The notes under the pieces were generated by a model. It saw only the letters and a program-made list of their open reading frames with translations. It did not search any database and was not told the origin of the DNA. Below, one piece after another: positions 20,293-28,794 of a stretch of 64,000 nucleotides of DNA (position 1 is its first letter; every line of letters starts with the position of its first letter). This stretch comes from Arthrobacter glacialis. Lineage in GTDB: Bacteria; Actinomycetota; Actinomycetes; Actinomycetales; Micrococcaceae. The position numbers and the translations under genes were made by a program. Location: the NCBI RefSeq assembly GCF_002909445.1, contig NZ_PPXC01000009.1, positions 123,530 through 187,529 on the forward strand. Reading direction: 5' to 3'.

Positions 20293-20333
20293 TTGACATA
20301 TCCGCCGCTCTTCACGATAGTAGATCCTATAGG
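20293..20333 (+). promoter_or_regulatory. Catabolic operon promoter with GntR operator
   Basis: TTGACA (20293-20298) and GATAGT (20316-20321) are separated by 17 bp. The palindrome CCTATAGG (20326-20333) covers the expected transcription start. The same ATCCTATAGG sequence occurs before the GntR gene, so a repressor bound here would block the operon. Confidence 0.72.
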
Positions 20334-20364
20334 AAACAGGATTCATCACAAGGGAGTGAAAGAC

Positions 20365-21387
20365 ATGGCTTACACAGCAGAAAACTGGCCCATCACCGCG
20401 GCCCTGCTGCAGTTCCCGGGCACCAGCACCGCCGGCGTACACATCAACGATGCGCAGTCCTCGGCCTGGGTCGACGTGTTCCAAGAGGTCAAGGATGCTG
20501 GTTTTGCCAACGCCGACCTCACCGACAGTTGGGTACGCCCCGGCGATCTGAGCGAATCCCGTCTGACGGAATTCAAGGCAGCAGCTGACCACGTGGGCAT
20601 CGGCATTCCGGTCATCTCCGCGATTCGTCGCAGCGTCATCGACGAGGCCAACTGGGAAGACAACCTGGCCTACAGCCACCGCACCATCGACGCCGCAGCC
20701 GCCTTGGGCTGTGAAGTGGTGTCCTTCGGCCTCCACCAGGCACTGACTGCTGAGCAGCAGAAGCAGCTGTGGTTCTGGACAGTCCAAGGACACGTGGACC
20801 CGGTGGGCGATACTGACACCTGGAACAAGGCCGTGACCCGCCTCCGCGAACTCGGTCAGCATGCAGCCGACGCCGGCCTGCTCCTGTCCTTGGAGTTGTA
20901 CGAGGACACCTACCTGGGGACCGCAGACTCCTCGGTACAGCTGGTCCAGGACATCGATCTGGCCAACGTTGGGCTGAACCCGGACATTGGAAACCTCATC
21001 CGCCTGCACCGTCCCATTGAGGACTGGCGTGAAGTAGTGGCCAAGACCCTGCCGTACGCGAACTACTGGCACGTCAAAAACTACATTCGCGATGAAAACG
21101 TGGCCCGCGGCAACTACACAGCCATGCCGGCACCCATGGAAAGCGGCCTGATCAGCTACCGCGAAGCCTTTAAGGTGGCCCTTTCGGTGGGCTACCAGGG
21201 CATCATCTGCACGGAGCACTACGGCGGAGACGGTCTTAGCGTCACGGCCAGCAACCAGGAATACCTCCGTTCACAGGTATTGCCGAAAACCGAGGATTAC
21301 GTTCTGGGCACCAGCCAGGTGGCCCAAGGCCGTCAGCTTCCCTTGGCGTCCTCGGCCCAGTCATCCACAGCACTGCTCAACGCCTAG
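20365..21387 (+). CDS. Sugar isomerase/epimerase-type TIM-barrel enzyme (OiaC-like candidate)
   Basis: This 340-residue protein belongs to the AP-endonuclease-2/xylose-isomerase-like barrel family. Likely metal ligands are the Glu in LSLELYEDTY, the Asp in GLNPDIGN, the His in YWHVKNY and the Glu in ICTEHYGG. Relatives include epimerases, isomerases and the 3-oxo-isoapionate decarboxylase OiaC, which releases L-erythrulose. Because an L-erythrulose-type kinase and two matching isomerases follow, a decarboxylase role is attractive but unproven; simple epimerisation of a tetrose or pentose is the alternative. The ATG has AGGGAG upstream. It is the first gene of the operon. Confidence 0.82.
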   Translation: MAYTAENWPITAALLQFPGTSTAGVHINDAQSSAWVDVFQEVKDAGFANADLTDSWVRPGDLSESRLTEFKAAADHVGIGIPVISAIRRSVIDEANWEDNLAYSHRTIDAAAALGCEVVSFGLHQALTAEQQKQLWFWTVQGHVDPVGDTDTWNKAVTRLRELGQHAADAGLLLSLELYEDTYLGTADSSVQLVQDIDLANVGLNPDIGNLIRLHRPIEDWREVVAKTLPYANYWHVKNYIRDENVARGNYTAMPAPMESGLISYREAFKVALSVGYQGIICTEHYGGDGLSVTASNQEYLRSQVLPKTEDYVLGTSQVAQGRQLPLASSAQSSTALLNA

Positions 21388-21402
21388 GGCCAAGAAGGAA
21401 TC

Positions 21403-23145
21403 ATGACTTCGATATTCGACAATCCGGCAGAATTTGCTGACGACGCCCTCGACGGCTTCGTTGCCGCAAACCGGAACTACGTCGCCAGGGTGGATGGCGG
21501 CGTGGTTCGCTCCACCGAGATGAACCCGGGACAAGTTTCCCTCGTTGTTGGTGGAGGATCCGGCCACTACCCGGCGTTCGCTGGCCTGGTGGGGGCGGGC
21601 CTCGCTGCCGGATCGGCCTGCGGCAACATGTTTGCCTCCCCGTCCGCCGGGCAGGTGTATCGGGTGGCCAAGGCCGCCGCCATGAACGGTGGCGTCCTGC
21701 TCAGCTACGGCAACTATGCCGGTGACGTCCTGCATTTTGGTCAGGCTCAGGTGCGGCTCAACGCTGAGGGCATTGAAACTCGCACCGTGCTGGTGACGGA
21801 TGACATTGCCAGCGCGCCCATCGATGAGTGGGAAAAGCGCCGCGGCATTGCCGGAGACTTGACAGTCTTCAAGATTGCCGGTGCCGCCGCTGAAGCGGGC
21901 CTGAACCTTGACGACGTCGAACGTCTGGCCATCAAGACCAACTACCGGACGCGTTCACTGGGCGTGGCGTTTGATGGCTGCACCCTGCCCGGTGCGGATG
22001 AGGCGCTCTTCCATGTTCCCGCCGGAAAGATGGCCTTGGGGCTGGGTATCCACGGGGAGCCTGGTATCTCCGAACACCCCATGCCGACGGCGTCCGAGCT
22101 GGCGGAACTGCTGGTTTCGCGGCTGCTGGCCGACAAGCCCGACGACGCTGGCACTGAAGTTGTCGCCATCGTCAATGGGTTGGGAACCGTCAAATATGAC
22201 GAGCTCTTCCTCCTCTTTGGCAAGGTGGAGAAGCTCCTGAGTGTTGCAGGGTTGAGCGTTGTGGAGCCCGAATGTGGCGAATTGGTAACAAGCCTTGACA
22301 TGTCCGGGCTGTCCCTAACCCTGCTGTGGCTTGATGAAGAGCTCAAGGAATACTGGGCCGCACCGGCTGACACGCCGGCCTTCCGCAAGGGTAATTTGGC
22401 TCCCCGTGCCCAGCGCAACGTGGCCGAGGAAGTCCAGGCTGAAGCCGCCGAAATGGAAACCCCGACGCCGGCAGCCGCCGAGTTGGGCCTGCATGCAGTG
22501 ACAGCTGTTTCGGCCATCCGCGATGTGGTGATGGAACACGAAGAAGCATTGGGGAACCTGGACGCCATTGCCGGCGACGGCGACCACGGGATCGGCATGC
22601 GCCGTGGCGTTGACGCCGCCAACGCGGCGGCACAAAAGACGGCCACTCTTGAGGGCGGCGCTTCGGTTGCCGCCGTGCTGACCGCCGCCGGTGAGGCGTG
22701 GTCCGAAAAGGCGGGCGGAACCTCCGGTGCACTGTGGGGAACGGCCTTTATCGCCGCCGCAACCGCACTGGGGAACAGGGATTCCTACTCCAGCAAGGAT
22801 GCCGCCGTCGCCGTGGGAGCTTTCGCGGACGCCATCACCACCCTCGGCAAGGCCGAACCGGGGGACAAGACCATGGTGGATGCCATCCTGCCGTTCCGAG
22901 ACGCCTTCATCGCATCCCTTGATTCCGGAACATCGGTGGTGGAAGCACTCAAGGGCGCCGCCGTCGTCTCCCAGGAGGCGGCCAACGCCACGTCAGCACT
23001 ACGTCCCTTGAAGGGCCGCGCCCGGCCCCTGGCAGAAAAAAGCCTTGGACACCCCGATCCTGGCGCCATCTCCTTCGGCCTGATTGTGGAGCGGTTGGGT
23101 CAACACCTTGACAACGAACTAATGGAAAGTGGGACGCGAGCATGA
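21403..23145 (+). CDS. lerK: Dihydroxyacetone-kinase family kinase, probable L-erythrulose kinase
   Basis: This 580-residue, ATP-dependent, two-domain kinase has a DhaK domain (residues about 1-330). It contains [15 protein letters not shown] and the substrate-binding histidine in LGIHGEPG. A DhaL ATP-binding domain follows (about 375-575), with the metal-binding aspartates in [12 protein letters not shown] and the segment [11 protein letters not shown]. Full-length members phosphorylate dihydroxyacetone or tetruloses. RpiB-type and TPI-type genes in the same operon match the LerK-LerI-DerI erythrulose route known from mycobacterial tetritol catabolism, so L-erythrulose is preferred over dihydroxyacetone. 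D-erythrulose remains possible. The stop overlaps the next start (ATGA). Confidence 0.85.
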   Translation: MTSIFDNPAEFADDALDGFVAANRNYVARVDGGVVRSTEMNPGQVSLVVGGGSGHYPAFAGLVGAGLAAGSACGNMFASPSAGQVYRVAKAAAMNGGVLLSYGNYAGDVLHFGQAQVRLNAEGIETRTVLVTDDIASAPIDEWEKRRGIAGDLTVFKIAGAAAEAGLNLDDVERLAIKTNYRTRSLGVAFDGCTLPGADEALFHVPAGKMALGLGIHGEPGISEHPMPTASELAELLVSRLLADKPDDAGTEVVAIVNGLGTVKYDELFLLFGKVEKLLSVAGLSVVEPECGELVTSLDMSGLSLTLLWLDEELKEYWAAPADTPAFRKGNLAPRAQRNVAEEVQAEAAEMETPTPAAAELGLHAVTAVSAIRDVVMEHEEALGNLDAIAGDGDHGIGMRRGVDAANAAAQKTATLEGGASVAAVLTAAGEAWSEKAGGTSGALWGTAFIAAATALGNRDSYSSKDAAVAVGAFADAITTLGKAEPGDKTMVDAILPFRDAFIASLDSGTSVVEALKGAAVVSQEAANATSALRPLKGRARPLAEKSLGHPDPGAISFGLIVERLGQHLDNELMESGTRA

Positions 23146-23630
23146 GCGCCACGCAAGCAACTGGTTACCGGATTGTCGTCGGAAACGATGAGGCCGGCGT
23201 CGAATACAAGAACGCATTCTTAGCACTCCTTGAGGCTGATCCCCGTGTCCATTCTGTGGTGGATATTGGGGTGGGAAGCAACGATTCCCGGGCCTACCCG
23301 CACGTTGCCGTTGATGCGGCACGTAAGGTTGCTGACGGAGAAGCTGACCGGGCGCTGTTGGTTTGTGGCACCGGCCTGGGGGTCGCCATTGCTGCAAACA
23401 AGGTGCCGGGAATCCGTGCTGTCACAGCACATGACAGCTATTCCGTGGAGCGGTCTGTGCTCAGCAACAACGCCCAGGTGCTCACCATGGGCCAGCGCGT
23501 CATCGGTTTGGAACTGGCCAAGAAACTGGTCACCGAATGGCTGTCCTACACCTTTGATGAAGAATCGGCGTCGGCGGAAAAAGTCGAAGCAATCTGTTCC
23601 TACGAACCCACTTACACGAAAGCAGTCTGA
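23142..23630 (+). CDS. derI: RpiB/LacAB-family isomerase, probable D-erythrulose-4-phosphate isomerase
   Basis: This 162-residue protein has the RpiB active-site segment [19 protein letters not shown], with the catalytic cysteine, and [16 protein letters not shown] with the phosphate-contact residues. Family members interconvert aldose and ketose phosphates. In erythritol and threitol pathways an RpiB relative (EryI/DerI) converts D-erythrulose 4-phosphate to D-erythrose 4-phosphate, which enters the pentose phosphate pathway. It overlaps the kinase by four bases and precedes the dehydrogenase by two, so it is in the operon. It could instead be an ordinary ribose-5-phosphate isomerase B, but context argues against that. 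Confidence 0.85.
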   Translation: MSATQATGYRIVVGNDEAGVEYKNAFLALLEADPRVHSVVDIGVGSNDSRAYPHVAVDAARKVADGEADRALLVCGTGLGVAIAANKVPGIRAVTAHDSYSVERSVLSNNAQVLTMGQRVIGLELAKKLVTEWLSYTFDEESASAEKVEAICSYEPTYTKAV

Positions 23631-23632
23631 TC

Positions 23633-24610
23633 ATGAGCAACAACGTAGAAAACACCGAAAAGCAGCTGCAGTTCGCCGTCGTGGGTTCAGGATACATGGG
23701 CGGCGGAATCGCCCAGGTTCTGGCACTGGGTGGTGCCCGCGTGGCACTCGCTGATGTCTCGGCCGAAATTGCAGCCAAGAACTACGAGCGCCTGCTGGTT
23801 GAGTCGGATCAGTTCGTGGCCGACGGTTTGTTCCCCGAAGGTGCCACCGAGACTCTGCGCAAGAACCTATGGGCCGCCCAGGACATTGAGGAAGCTGTCG
23901 CCAACGCGGACTTCATCGAAGAGGCCGTCCCGGAAGTGCTCGCCATCAAGCATGCAACGCTGGCACGCATCAGTGCCGCCGCCCGGCCCGACGCCATCAT
24001 CGGCTCCAACACCTCCACGATCTCCATCGCCGAACTGGCCGAGCCCGTGATCAACCCGGAACGCTTCCTTGGCGTTCACTTCTCCAACCCCTCGCCGTTC
24101 ATTCCCGGCGTGGAAATCATCCCTCACGCTGAGACCTCCAGTGCCACCGTTGGTGCCGCGCGTGACATGGTCCACTCAACGGGCAAGCAGACCGCCGTCG
24201 TCAAGGACGTCACTGGTTTTGTCCTGAACCGGCTCCAGTATGCGCTGTTCCATGAGGCTGCGCAGTTGGTCGAGCAGGGGATTGCCACCGCCGACGACGT
24301 CGATACCCTGGTCCGCACGACCTTCGGTTTCCGCTTGCCTTTCTTTGGCCCCTTCGCCATTGCCGACATGGCCGGGTTGGATGTTTACGACTTCTGCTAC
24401 AAGTCCCTGCAGACCGGATTCCCGGAGCGCTTTGCCACGCCGAAGATCCTTACTGACCTGGTCGACGCCGGGAAGCTGGGTACCAAGACTGGCGCCGGCT
24501 TCCTGAACGTCCCGGCCGAGCGGACGGCCGAACTCATCGCGTACCGCAACAAGGCCTACGTTGCGATGTCGGCGTTGCTCGAAGACCTCGGCCCCGCTCC
24601 CATTCACTAA
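23633..24610 (+). CDS. 3-hydroxyacyl-CoA dehydrogenase-fold NAD enzyme, probable sugar-acid 3-dehydrogenase
   Basis: This 325-residue protein has the N-terminal Rossmann motif VVGSGYMGGGIAQ, the catalytic region HFSNPSPFIPGVEI, and the C-terminal dimer/substrate domain (VTGFVLNRLQYALFHEA, FGPFAIADMAGLDV). Length and architecture fit 3-hydroxybutyryl-CoA dehydrogenase, but also L-gulonate 3-dehydrogenase and carnitine dehydrogenase, which oxidise the 3-hydroxyl of a free acid. No CoA-pathway genes are nearby, and an anion-type transporter is. Oxidation of a sugar acid to a 3-oxo acid that decarboxylates to a ketose is therefore the favoured role (inference). The start follows the previous stop by two bases. 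Confidence 0.8.
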   Translation: MSNNVENTEKQLQFAVVGSGYMGGGIAQVLALGGARVALADVSAEIAAKNYERLLVESDQFVADGLFPEGATETLRKNLWAAQDIEEAVANADFIEEAVPEVLAIKHATLARISAAARPDAIIGSNTSTISIAELAEPVINPERFLGVHFSNPSPFIPGVEIIPHAETSSATVGAARDMVHSTGKQTAVVKDVTGFVLNRLQYALFHEAAQLVEQGIATADDVDTLVRTTFGFRLPFFGPFAIADMAGLDVYDFCYKSLQTGFPERFATPKILTDLVDAGKLGTKTGAGFLNVPAERTAELIAYRNKAYVAMSALLEDLGPAPIH

Positions 24611-24646
24611 CTGGCACTCCGGCACAACAAATTCTTAGGAGCAACC

Positions 24647-25426
24647 ATGTCTGAAACCGCAGTAAAGTTCCCCGCAGAACGCACCGCCATTGTCACCGGT
24701 GCCGTCTCCGAACGCGGCATCGGCCGGGCCACCGTGAATTATCTGGCCGAAAACGGCTGGAACATTGGCATCATTGATCTCGACGACGCCGCCTGCAAGA
24801 GCGTTGCCGCTTCCGTCGCTGCCGAGTTCGGGGTCAAGGCTCACGGCGTTGGCGCCAACATTGGTGATGAAGCCTCCGTTCGCAGCGCCATTGACGAGCT
24901 GGAGGAAGAGCTGCCGCAGATTGTTGCGCTGGCCAATGTTGCCGGCGTCAGCTCGCCCGTCGGGTACCTGGAATTGGAACCAGCCGAATGGGACCGCGTG
25001 ATTGGCATCAACCTCAACGGCGTCCACTACGCCACCCGTCGCGTCGCCGAAACCATGGTGAAGAATCGGATCGGCCGGATCGTGAACATCTCCTCCGTTT
25101 CGGCACAGCGTGGGGGCGGGACATTCTCCAAGACGCCCTACTCCGTTGCTAAAGCTGGCGTCATTGGATTGACCCGTTCCACCGCCCGCGAGTTGGGCCC
25201 GTATGACATTACTGTCAACGCCATCTCTCCGGGCCCCATTGATACCGACATCATGGGCGGAACACTTTCGCCCGAACGCAAGGACGACCTGGTCAAGGAC
25301 CTGGTCGTCAACCGGGTGGGAACCACCCGCGACATCGCCACAGCCATCCACTTCTTGATCAGCGAGGACACCGGATACATCTCCGGGCAGACGCTGAATG
25401 TGGATGGCGGCCTGTACATGCACTAG
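24647..25426 (+). CDS. SDR-family oxidoreductase
   Basis: This 259-residue classical SDR has an NAD-binding motif (VTGAVSERGIGRA), NVAGVSSP, the catalytic Ser-Tyr-Lys set (NISSVSA and PYSVAKAG) and SPGPIDTD. It ends with the typical SGQTLNVDGG. It is in the operon between the 3-hydroxyacid-type dehydrogenase and the transporter. Plausible jobs are a first oxidation of the imported substrate, or a tetritol or tetrulose dehydrogenase step. The sequence alone does not choose between them. An acidic residue after strand 2 (IIDLDDA) favours NAD over NADP. The start has TAGGAG upstream. Confidence 0.88.
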   Translation: MSETAVKFPAERTAIVTGAVSERGIGRATVNYLAENGWNIGIIDLDDAACKSVAASVAAEFGVKAHGVGANIGDEASVRSAIDELEEELPQIVALANVAGVSSPVGYLELEPAEWDRVIGINLNGVHYATRRVAETMVKNRIGRIVNISSVSAQRGGGTFSKTPYSVAKAGVIGLTRSTARELGPYDITVNAISPGPIDTDIMGGTLSPERKDDLVKDLVVNRVGTTRDIATAIHFLISEDTGYISGQTLNVDGGLYMH

Positions 25427-25434
25427 GAGAGCAC

Positions 25435-25542
25435 ATGAATAACGAGAACTCTACCAAGTGGAGCATGGCACGCAAGTTATACCTCTTAGTCGGAATCGTC
25501 ATCTGTGGCGTCGCCATCGTCATGATGACCTACCCGCGCTAA
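25435..25542 (+). CDS. 35-residue single-pass membrane protein
   Basis: An ATG at 25435, preceded by AGGAGA at ideal spacing, opens a 35-codon frame ending in TAA at 25540. The product starts MNNENSTKWSMARK and continues with one hydrophobic helix (LYLLVGIVICGVAIVMMTY). Its place directly between the SDR and the MFS transporter suggests a small transporter partner, as known for other bacterial systems, but no homologue is recognised. It is short enough to be missed by normal gene callers. Confidence 0.7.
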   Translation: MNNENSTKWSMARKLYLLVGIVICGVAIVMMTYPR

Positions 25543-25618
25543 CCAAGCCCATCGGCGTGCATGTCAGTACGCGTCAGAGACGAAGTTTTCAAGGTTTTGA
25601 CTCAATGAGGAGTTCCCC

Positions 25619-26968
25619 ATGACTGTTGAACTAAAGCAAGAAAAGAAGGCGCTGGAATCACCGGCCCTGAAATCAGCAATTTCCAAGGCGACCTTCCGGC
25701 TCATGCCGATGCTCGTCATCCTTTACATTGTCGCTTTCCTGGACCGCACCAATGTTGGCTTCGCAGAAGCTGCACTGGAGGCCGATCGGGGCATCTCCTC
25801 CGGAGCATATGCTCTAGGCGCCGGTATCTTCTTCATCGGTTACGCGATCTTTGAGATCCCCAGCAACTTGATGATGAAGAAGGTTGGCGCAAAATTCTGG
25901 CTGGCCCGCATCGCCATCACCTGGGGCATCGTCTCCGCCTGCTTCGCCTTCGTCCAGGGCGACGCTTCATTCATTGCCCTGCGCTTCCTGCTCGGTGTGA
26001 CCGAGGCCGGGTTGTTCCCTGGCGTCATCATGTACCTGGCCGAATGGTTCCCCAACAAGCACCGCGTGAAGATGTTCGCCATCTTCTACCTGGCCCAGCC
26101 GTTCTCGCAGGTCATCGGGTCGCCGCTCTCGGGATGGCTCATCAACATTGGTGACAAAGTCCCCGGTGTCCACGGCTGGCAGGTCATGTTCTTCGTTGAA
26201 GGGTCCCTGGCGATCATCGCCGGTATCTTTGCGTTCTTCCTTCTCATCGACGGGCCACAAAAGGCTAAATGGCTCCGTCAGGATGAGAAGGACGCGCTCA
26301 CGGAAGCCATGAATCAAGAAGACACCATCAAGAAGGAATCCGGGCCCTCAGGTGTCCGGGCGGCTTTGACCAACGGCCGTGTTTGGTACTTCACCATCAT
26401 TTACTTCTGCCTGCAGATTGCCGTCTACGGGGTGACCTTCTACCTTCCGCAACAGGTCGCGCAGCTCACCGGCCAAAAAGTGGGCATGGCTGTTGGTCTG
26501 CTCGCGGCAGTGCCGTGGTTCTTTGGAATGTTTGCCTGCATCCTCATCGGCAGGTACGCCACGACGGTTATTCGACGTCGGGTGCTTGGGACCTGGCTGT
26601 TCGTCTCCACCGGCCTGTGCATTATCGGGTCGGCGTGGGCCGGGGCCAACAACCTGCCGGCGATGGGCATTATTTTCATCACCTTGGCTGTGTGCAGCTT
26701 CCTGGCCATTGGCCCCATCACGTGGTCATACCCGACGGCGTTCCTCACGGGAACGGCCGCCGCAGCAGGCATCGGCCTCATCAACTCCCTGGGCAATCTG
26801 GGTGGTTTCGTGGCACCGATCATGCGTAACAGCATCAATGAAACGTTTGCCTCCGAATCTGGCGCCATGGGAATTGTTGCCTTGGGCATACTGCCATTCG
26901 TGGCGGCGCTGATGATGTGGGGCACCCGCCGTTTCAAGAGCAAGGCTGATGACCTACTCGAGAAGTAG
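25619..26968 (+). CDS. MFS transporter, anion:cation symporter (ACS) family
   Basis: This 449-residue protein has about twelve membrane segments and the ACS-family hallmark EAGLFPGVIMYLAEWFP at residues about 128-144, with YIVAFLDRTNVGFA in the first helix. ACS members import organic anions such as galactonate, tartrate, glucarate or phthalate by proton or sodium symport. That points to an acidic substrate rather than a polyol for this operon. A ribosome site (GAGGAG) precedes the ATG. No periplasmic binding protein or ABC genes are present. Confidence 0.9.
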   Translation: MTVELKQEKKALESPALKSAISKATFRLMPMLVILYIVAFLDRTNVGFAEAALEADRGISSGAYALGAGIFFIGYAIFEIPSNLMMKKVGAKFWLARIAITWGIVSACFAFVQGDASFIALRFLLGVTEAGLFPGVIMYLAEWFPNKHRVKMFAIFYLAQPFSQVIGSPLSGWLINIGDKVPGVHGWQVMFFVEGSLAIIAGIFAFFLLIDGPQKAKWLRQDEKDALTEAMNQEDTIKKESGPSGVRAALTNGRVWYFTIIYFCLQIAVYGVTFYLPQQVAQLTGQKVGMAVGLLAAVPWFFGMFACILIGRYATTVIRRRVLGTWLFVSTGLCIIGSAWAGANNLPAMGIIFITLAVCSFLAIGPITWSYPTAFLTGTAAAAGIGLINSLGNLGGFVAPIMRNSINETFASESGAMGIVALGILPFVAALMMWGTRRFKSKADDLLEK

Positions 26969-27003
26969 ATCGCAGCAACCAGTTTCGTGAAAGTAGAAAT
27001 ATT

Positions 27004-27807
27004 GTGACGCAATACAGTCCCGCAGACTCCACTCACCAAGTGACACCTTTGTACGTCGGCGTCAGTACCAAGATGTACATGGGCTACGCCGAGAGCCAGC
27101 GCTGGTTGCGGGCAGTGCGTCACGAAGTTGACACCCGTCCGGCTCTGGCAGCCGGGCGGGTGGTCCCGTTTGTCATCCCGTCGTTCCCGGTCTTGCCTGC
27201 CGCGGCGGAAATTATCTCCGGTTCGGCCCTGGTTCTCGGTGCGCAGAACGCTGGGTGGGATGACGGTCCGTGGACGGGTGAGGTGGCGCCGTCGATGCTC
27301 GCCGAGCTGGGGGTCACCTTGGTGGAACTCGGGCATGCCGAGCGCCGTCGGCACTTTCATGAAGACAACGCAATGGTGGCCAGAAAGGTCACGGCTGCGT
27401 TGGCCGCAGGGATCAAGCCGCTGCTCTGCGTCGGGGAGCTAGAACGCGCGGAGCCTGCGGACGCTGCGGCGGTTGTGTACGAGCAAATTGCCGCAGCAAG
27501 TGACGATTGGGATGCGGCGGCCTCAATGATCATCGCCTACGAGCCAGTGTGGGCGATCGGCGCTGAAGAACCGGCACAGGCCGCGTATATTTCTGCTGTG
27601 GTTCAGGCCCTGCGGACTCTTTTGGGCCGGCATGGGTTGGGGTCGCTGCCCATCATTTATGGTGGTTCGGCCAAGCCCGGACTTCTGCCCGAGTTGGCCC
27701 ATGTATCGGGGCTGTTCCTTGGCCGGTTTGCTCACGACGCAAAGAACTTTGGTGCAGTCCTGGATGAGGCGCTCGCGGCTGCGGAGTCAACGCCCGCCCG
27801 GCCGTGA
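27004..27807 (+). CDS. lerI: Triose-phosphate-isomerase family, probable L-erythrulose-1-phosphate isomerase
   Basis: This 267-residue TIM-barrel isomerase has the catalytic glutamate in AYEPVWAIG, the phosphate loop YGGSAKP and the electrophile histidine in LGHAERRR. Two departures from housekeeping TPI are visible: STKMYMG replaces the usual NWKMN, and Ala replaces Ser in GHSERR. Such variants include EryH/LerI, which converts L-erythrulose 1-phosphate to D-erythrulose 4-phosphate. Last gene of the operon, 35 bp after the transporter, GTG start with only a weak ribosome site. The right repeat begins 60 bp downstream. Confidence 0.85.
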   Translation: MTQYSPADSTHQVTPLYVGVSTKMYMGYAESQRWLRAVRHEVDTRPALAAGRVVPFVIPSFPVLPAAAEIISGSALVLGAQNAGWDDGPWTGEVAPSMLAELGVTLVELGHAERRRHFHEDNAMVARKVTAALAAGIKPLLCVGELERAEPADAAAVVYEQIAAASDDWDAAASMIIAYEPVWAIGAEEPAQAAYISAVVQALRTLLGRHGLGSLPIIYGGSAKPGLLPELAHVSGLFLGRFAHDAKNFGAVLDEALAAAESTPARP

Positions 27808-27867
27808 TGTTGAACGATCATCAGCTGGCGGTCTCGGATGCTCAACACCGCCAACAATGTTCGTTCG

Positions 27868-28709
27868 CGGCGGCGGTTGTGAGTGGACGGATGGGGTCCG
27901 TTTGTAGCTGGGTATGTGCCGGGCGTCAACTAGACTAATGGGGTGAGTGAGTCCAGTCCTGAGCAACACCTTGAACCCCCGGTTGGAGCCAATGTCGGGG
28001 AACTGTTGGGGCGCCGCTACTCGGGGCTTGAATCTTCACAGCGGGCCATGGAACGGCATCGCCGCCTAATTGCCGCAGGCGTGGAAGTCTTTGGCACCCT
28101 GGGGTACTCCGGTGCCAAGATCAAGACCTTGTGCAAGAGCGCCGGTCTCAGCGAGAGATACTTCTACGAGTCCTTTGAGTCGCGCGAACACCTGCTTGGC
28201 ACGGTGTTTAACCACTTGGACGCCCTGTTGACGGAACAAATAGCCGGCGCCCTCCAGGCCCCGGGTATGGATCTGTTGGCGTCAGCGCGGGCGGGCATGG
28301 AAGCGGTGGTTAACTTCATGCTCAACGACCCCCGCCATGCACGGATCATGTTGGTGGAGGTGGTGGGTGTTTCGCCCGAACTGGAAGCCAAACGCCACCA
28401 ATCCATGAGTGATTTCGCCGACGAGTCGCTGCAGCTGCTGTTGCTGTTGAGCGGGATCGATCCCGTGCATGGGCAGGAACAGCTCACGGCAAGGCTGGGC
28501 GTTGTGGAGGCCGCGAGAATCTTCGAAGGTGCGCGGCTCACGGCCGTCTCCATGGTGGGCGGCGTCAACAACATGATGCTCGATGCCCTGCTGAGCGGGA
28601 CCAGGCACGACACCGAGCGGATCAGCGACGTAGCTTTTCAGCTCATCTACAACGCTTCCCAGGGCGTTCGCGCAGTCGCCGAAAAACCGTAGCCCCCGCG
28701 GCCGCCTGC
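27868..28709 (+). repeat. 842-bp direct repeat, right copy
   Basis: This copy was identical to 18412-19253 on visual comparison. Its left end carries the last 15 bp of the ROK gene without the rest of that gene, showing that the duplicated unit was taken from the ROK-TetR locus or is a recombination product. The island between the copies is 8614 bp (19254-27867). Confidence 0.95.
27943..28692 (+). CDS. TetR-family regulator, right copy of an identical pair
   Basis: The 249-residue product is identical to that at 18487-19236, including the promoter and TAGACT box (27931-27936) six bases before the GTG. Because no silent difference was seen, the duplication is recent, kept identical by gene conversion, or an assembly artefact. 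Both copies should be expressed from their own promoter. If the native partner gene is the one downstream at 28795, this copy would occupy the original position of the locus's right half. Confidence 0.92.
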   Translation: MSESSPEQHLEPPVGANVGELLGRRYSGLESSQRAMERHRRLIAAGVEVFGTLGYSGAKIKTLCKSAGLSERYFYESFESREHLLGTVFNHLDALLTEQIAGALQAPGMDLLASARAGMEAVVNFMLNDPRHARIMLVEVVGVSPELEAKRHQSMSDFADESLQLLLLLSGIDPVHGQEQLTARLGVVEAARIFEGARLTAVSMVGGVNNMMLDALLSGTRHDTERISDVAFQLIYNASQGVRAVAEKP

Positions 28710-28794
28710 AGGCAGGCATCGATGGTTACGCCATTGTGTCAACGCGCCAACGCACCGTCTAGGCGGCATCCGGCTGAGGTGGCACCATGGGAGG

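Noticed and set aside
20170-21219. 349-codon minus-strand frame over the TIM-barrel gene
   Set aside because: Shadow of a well-supported plus-strand gene; no start signal or motif.
18412-28709. The repeats as ends of an insertion sequence or composite transposon
   Set aside because: The repeats contain only a TetR gene, have no terminal inverted repeats, and no transposase gene exists in or near them.
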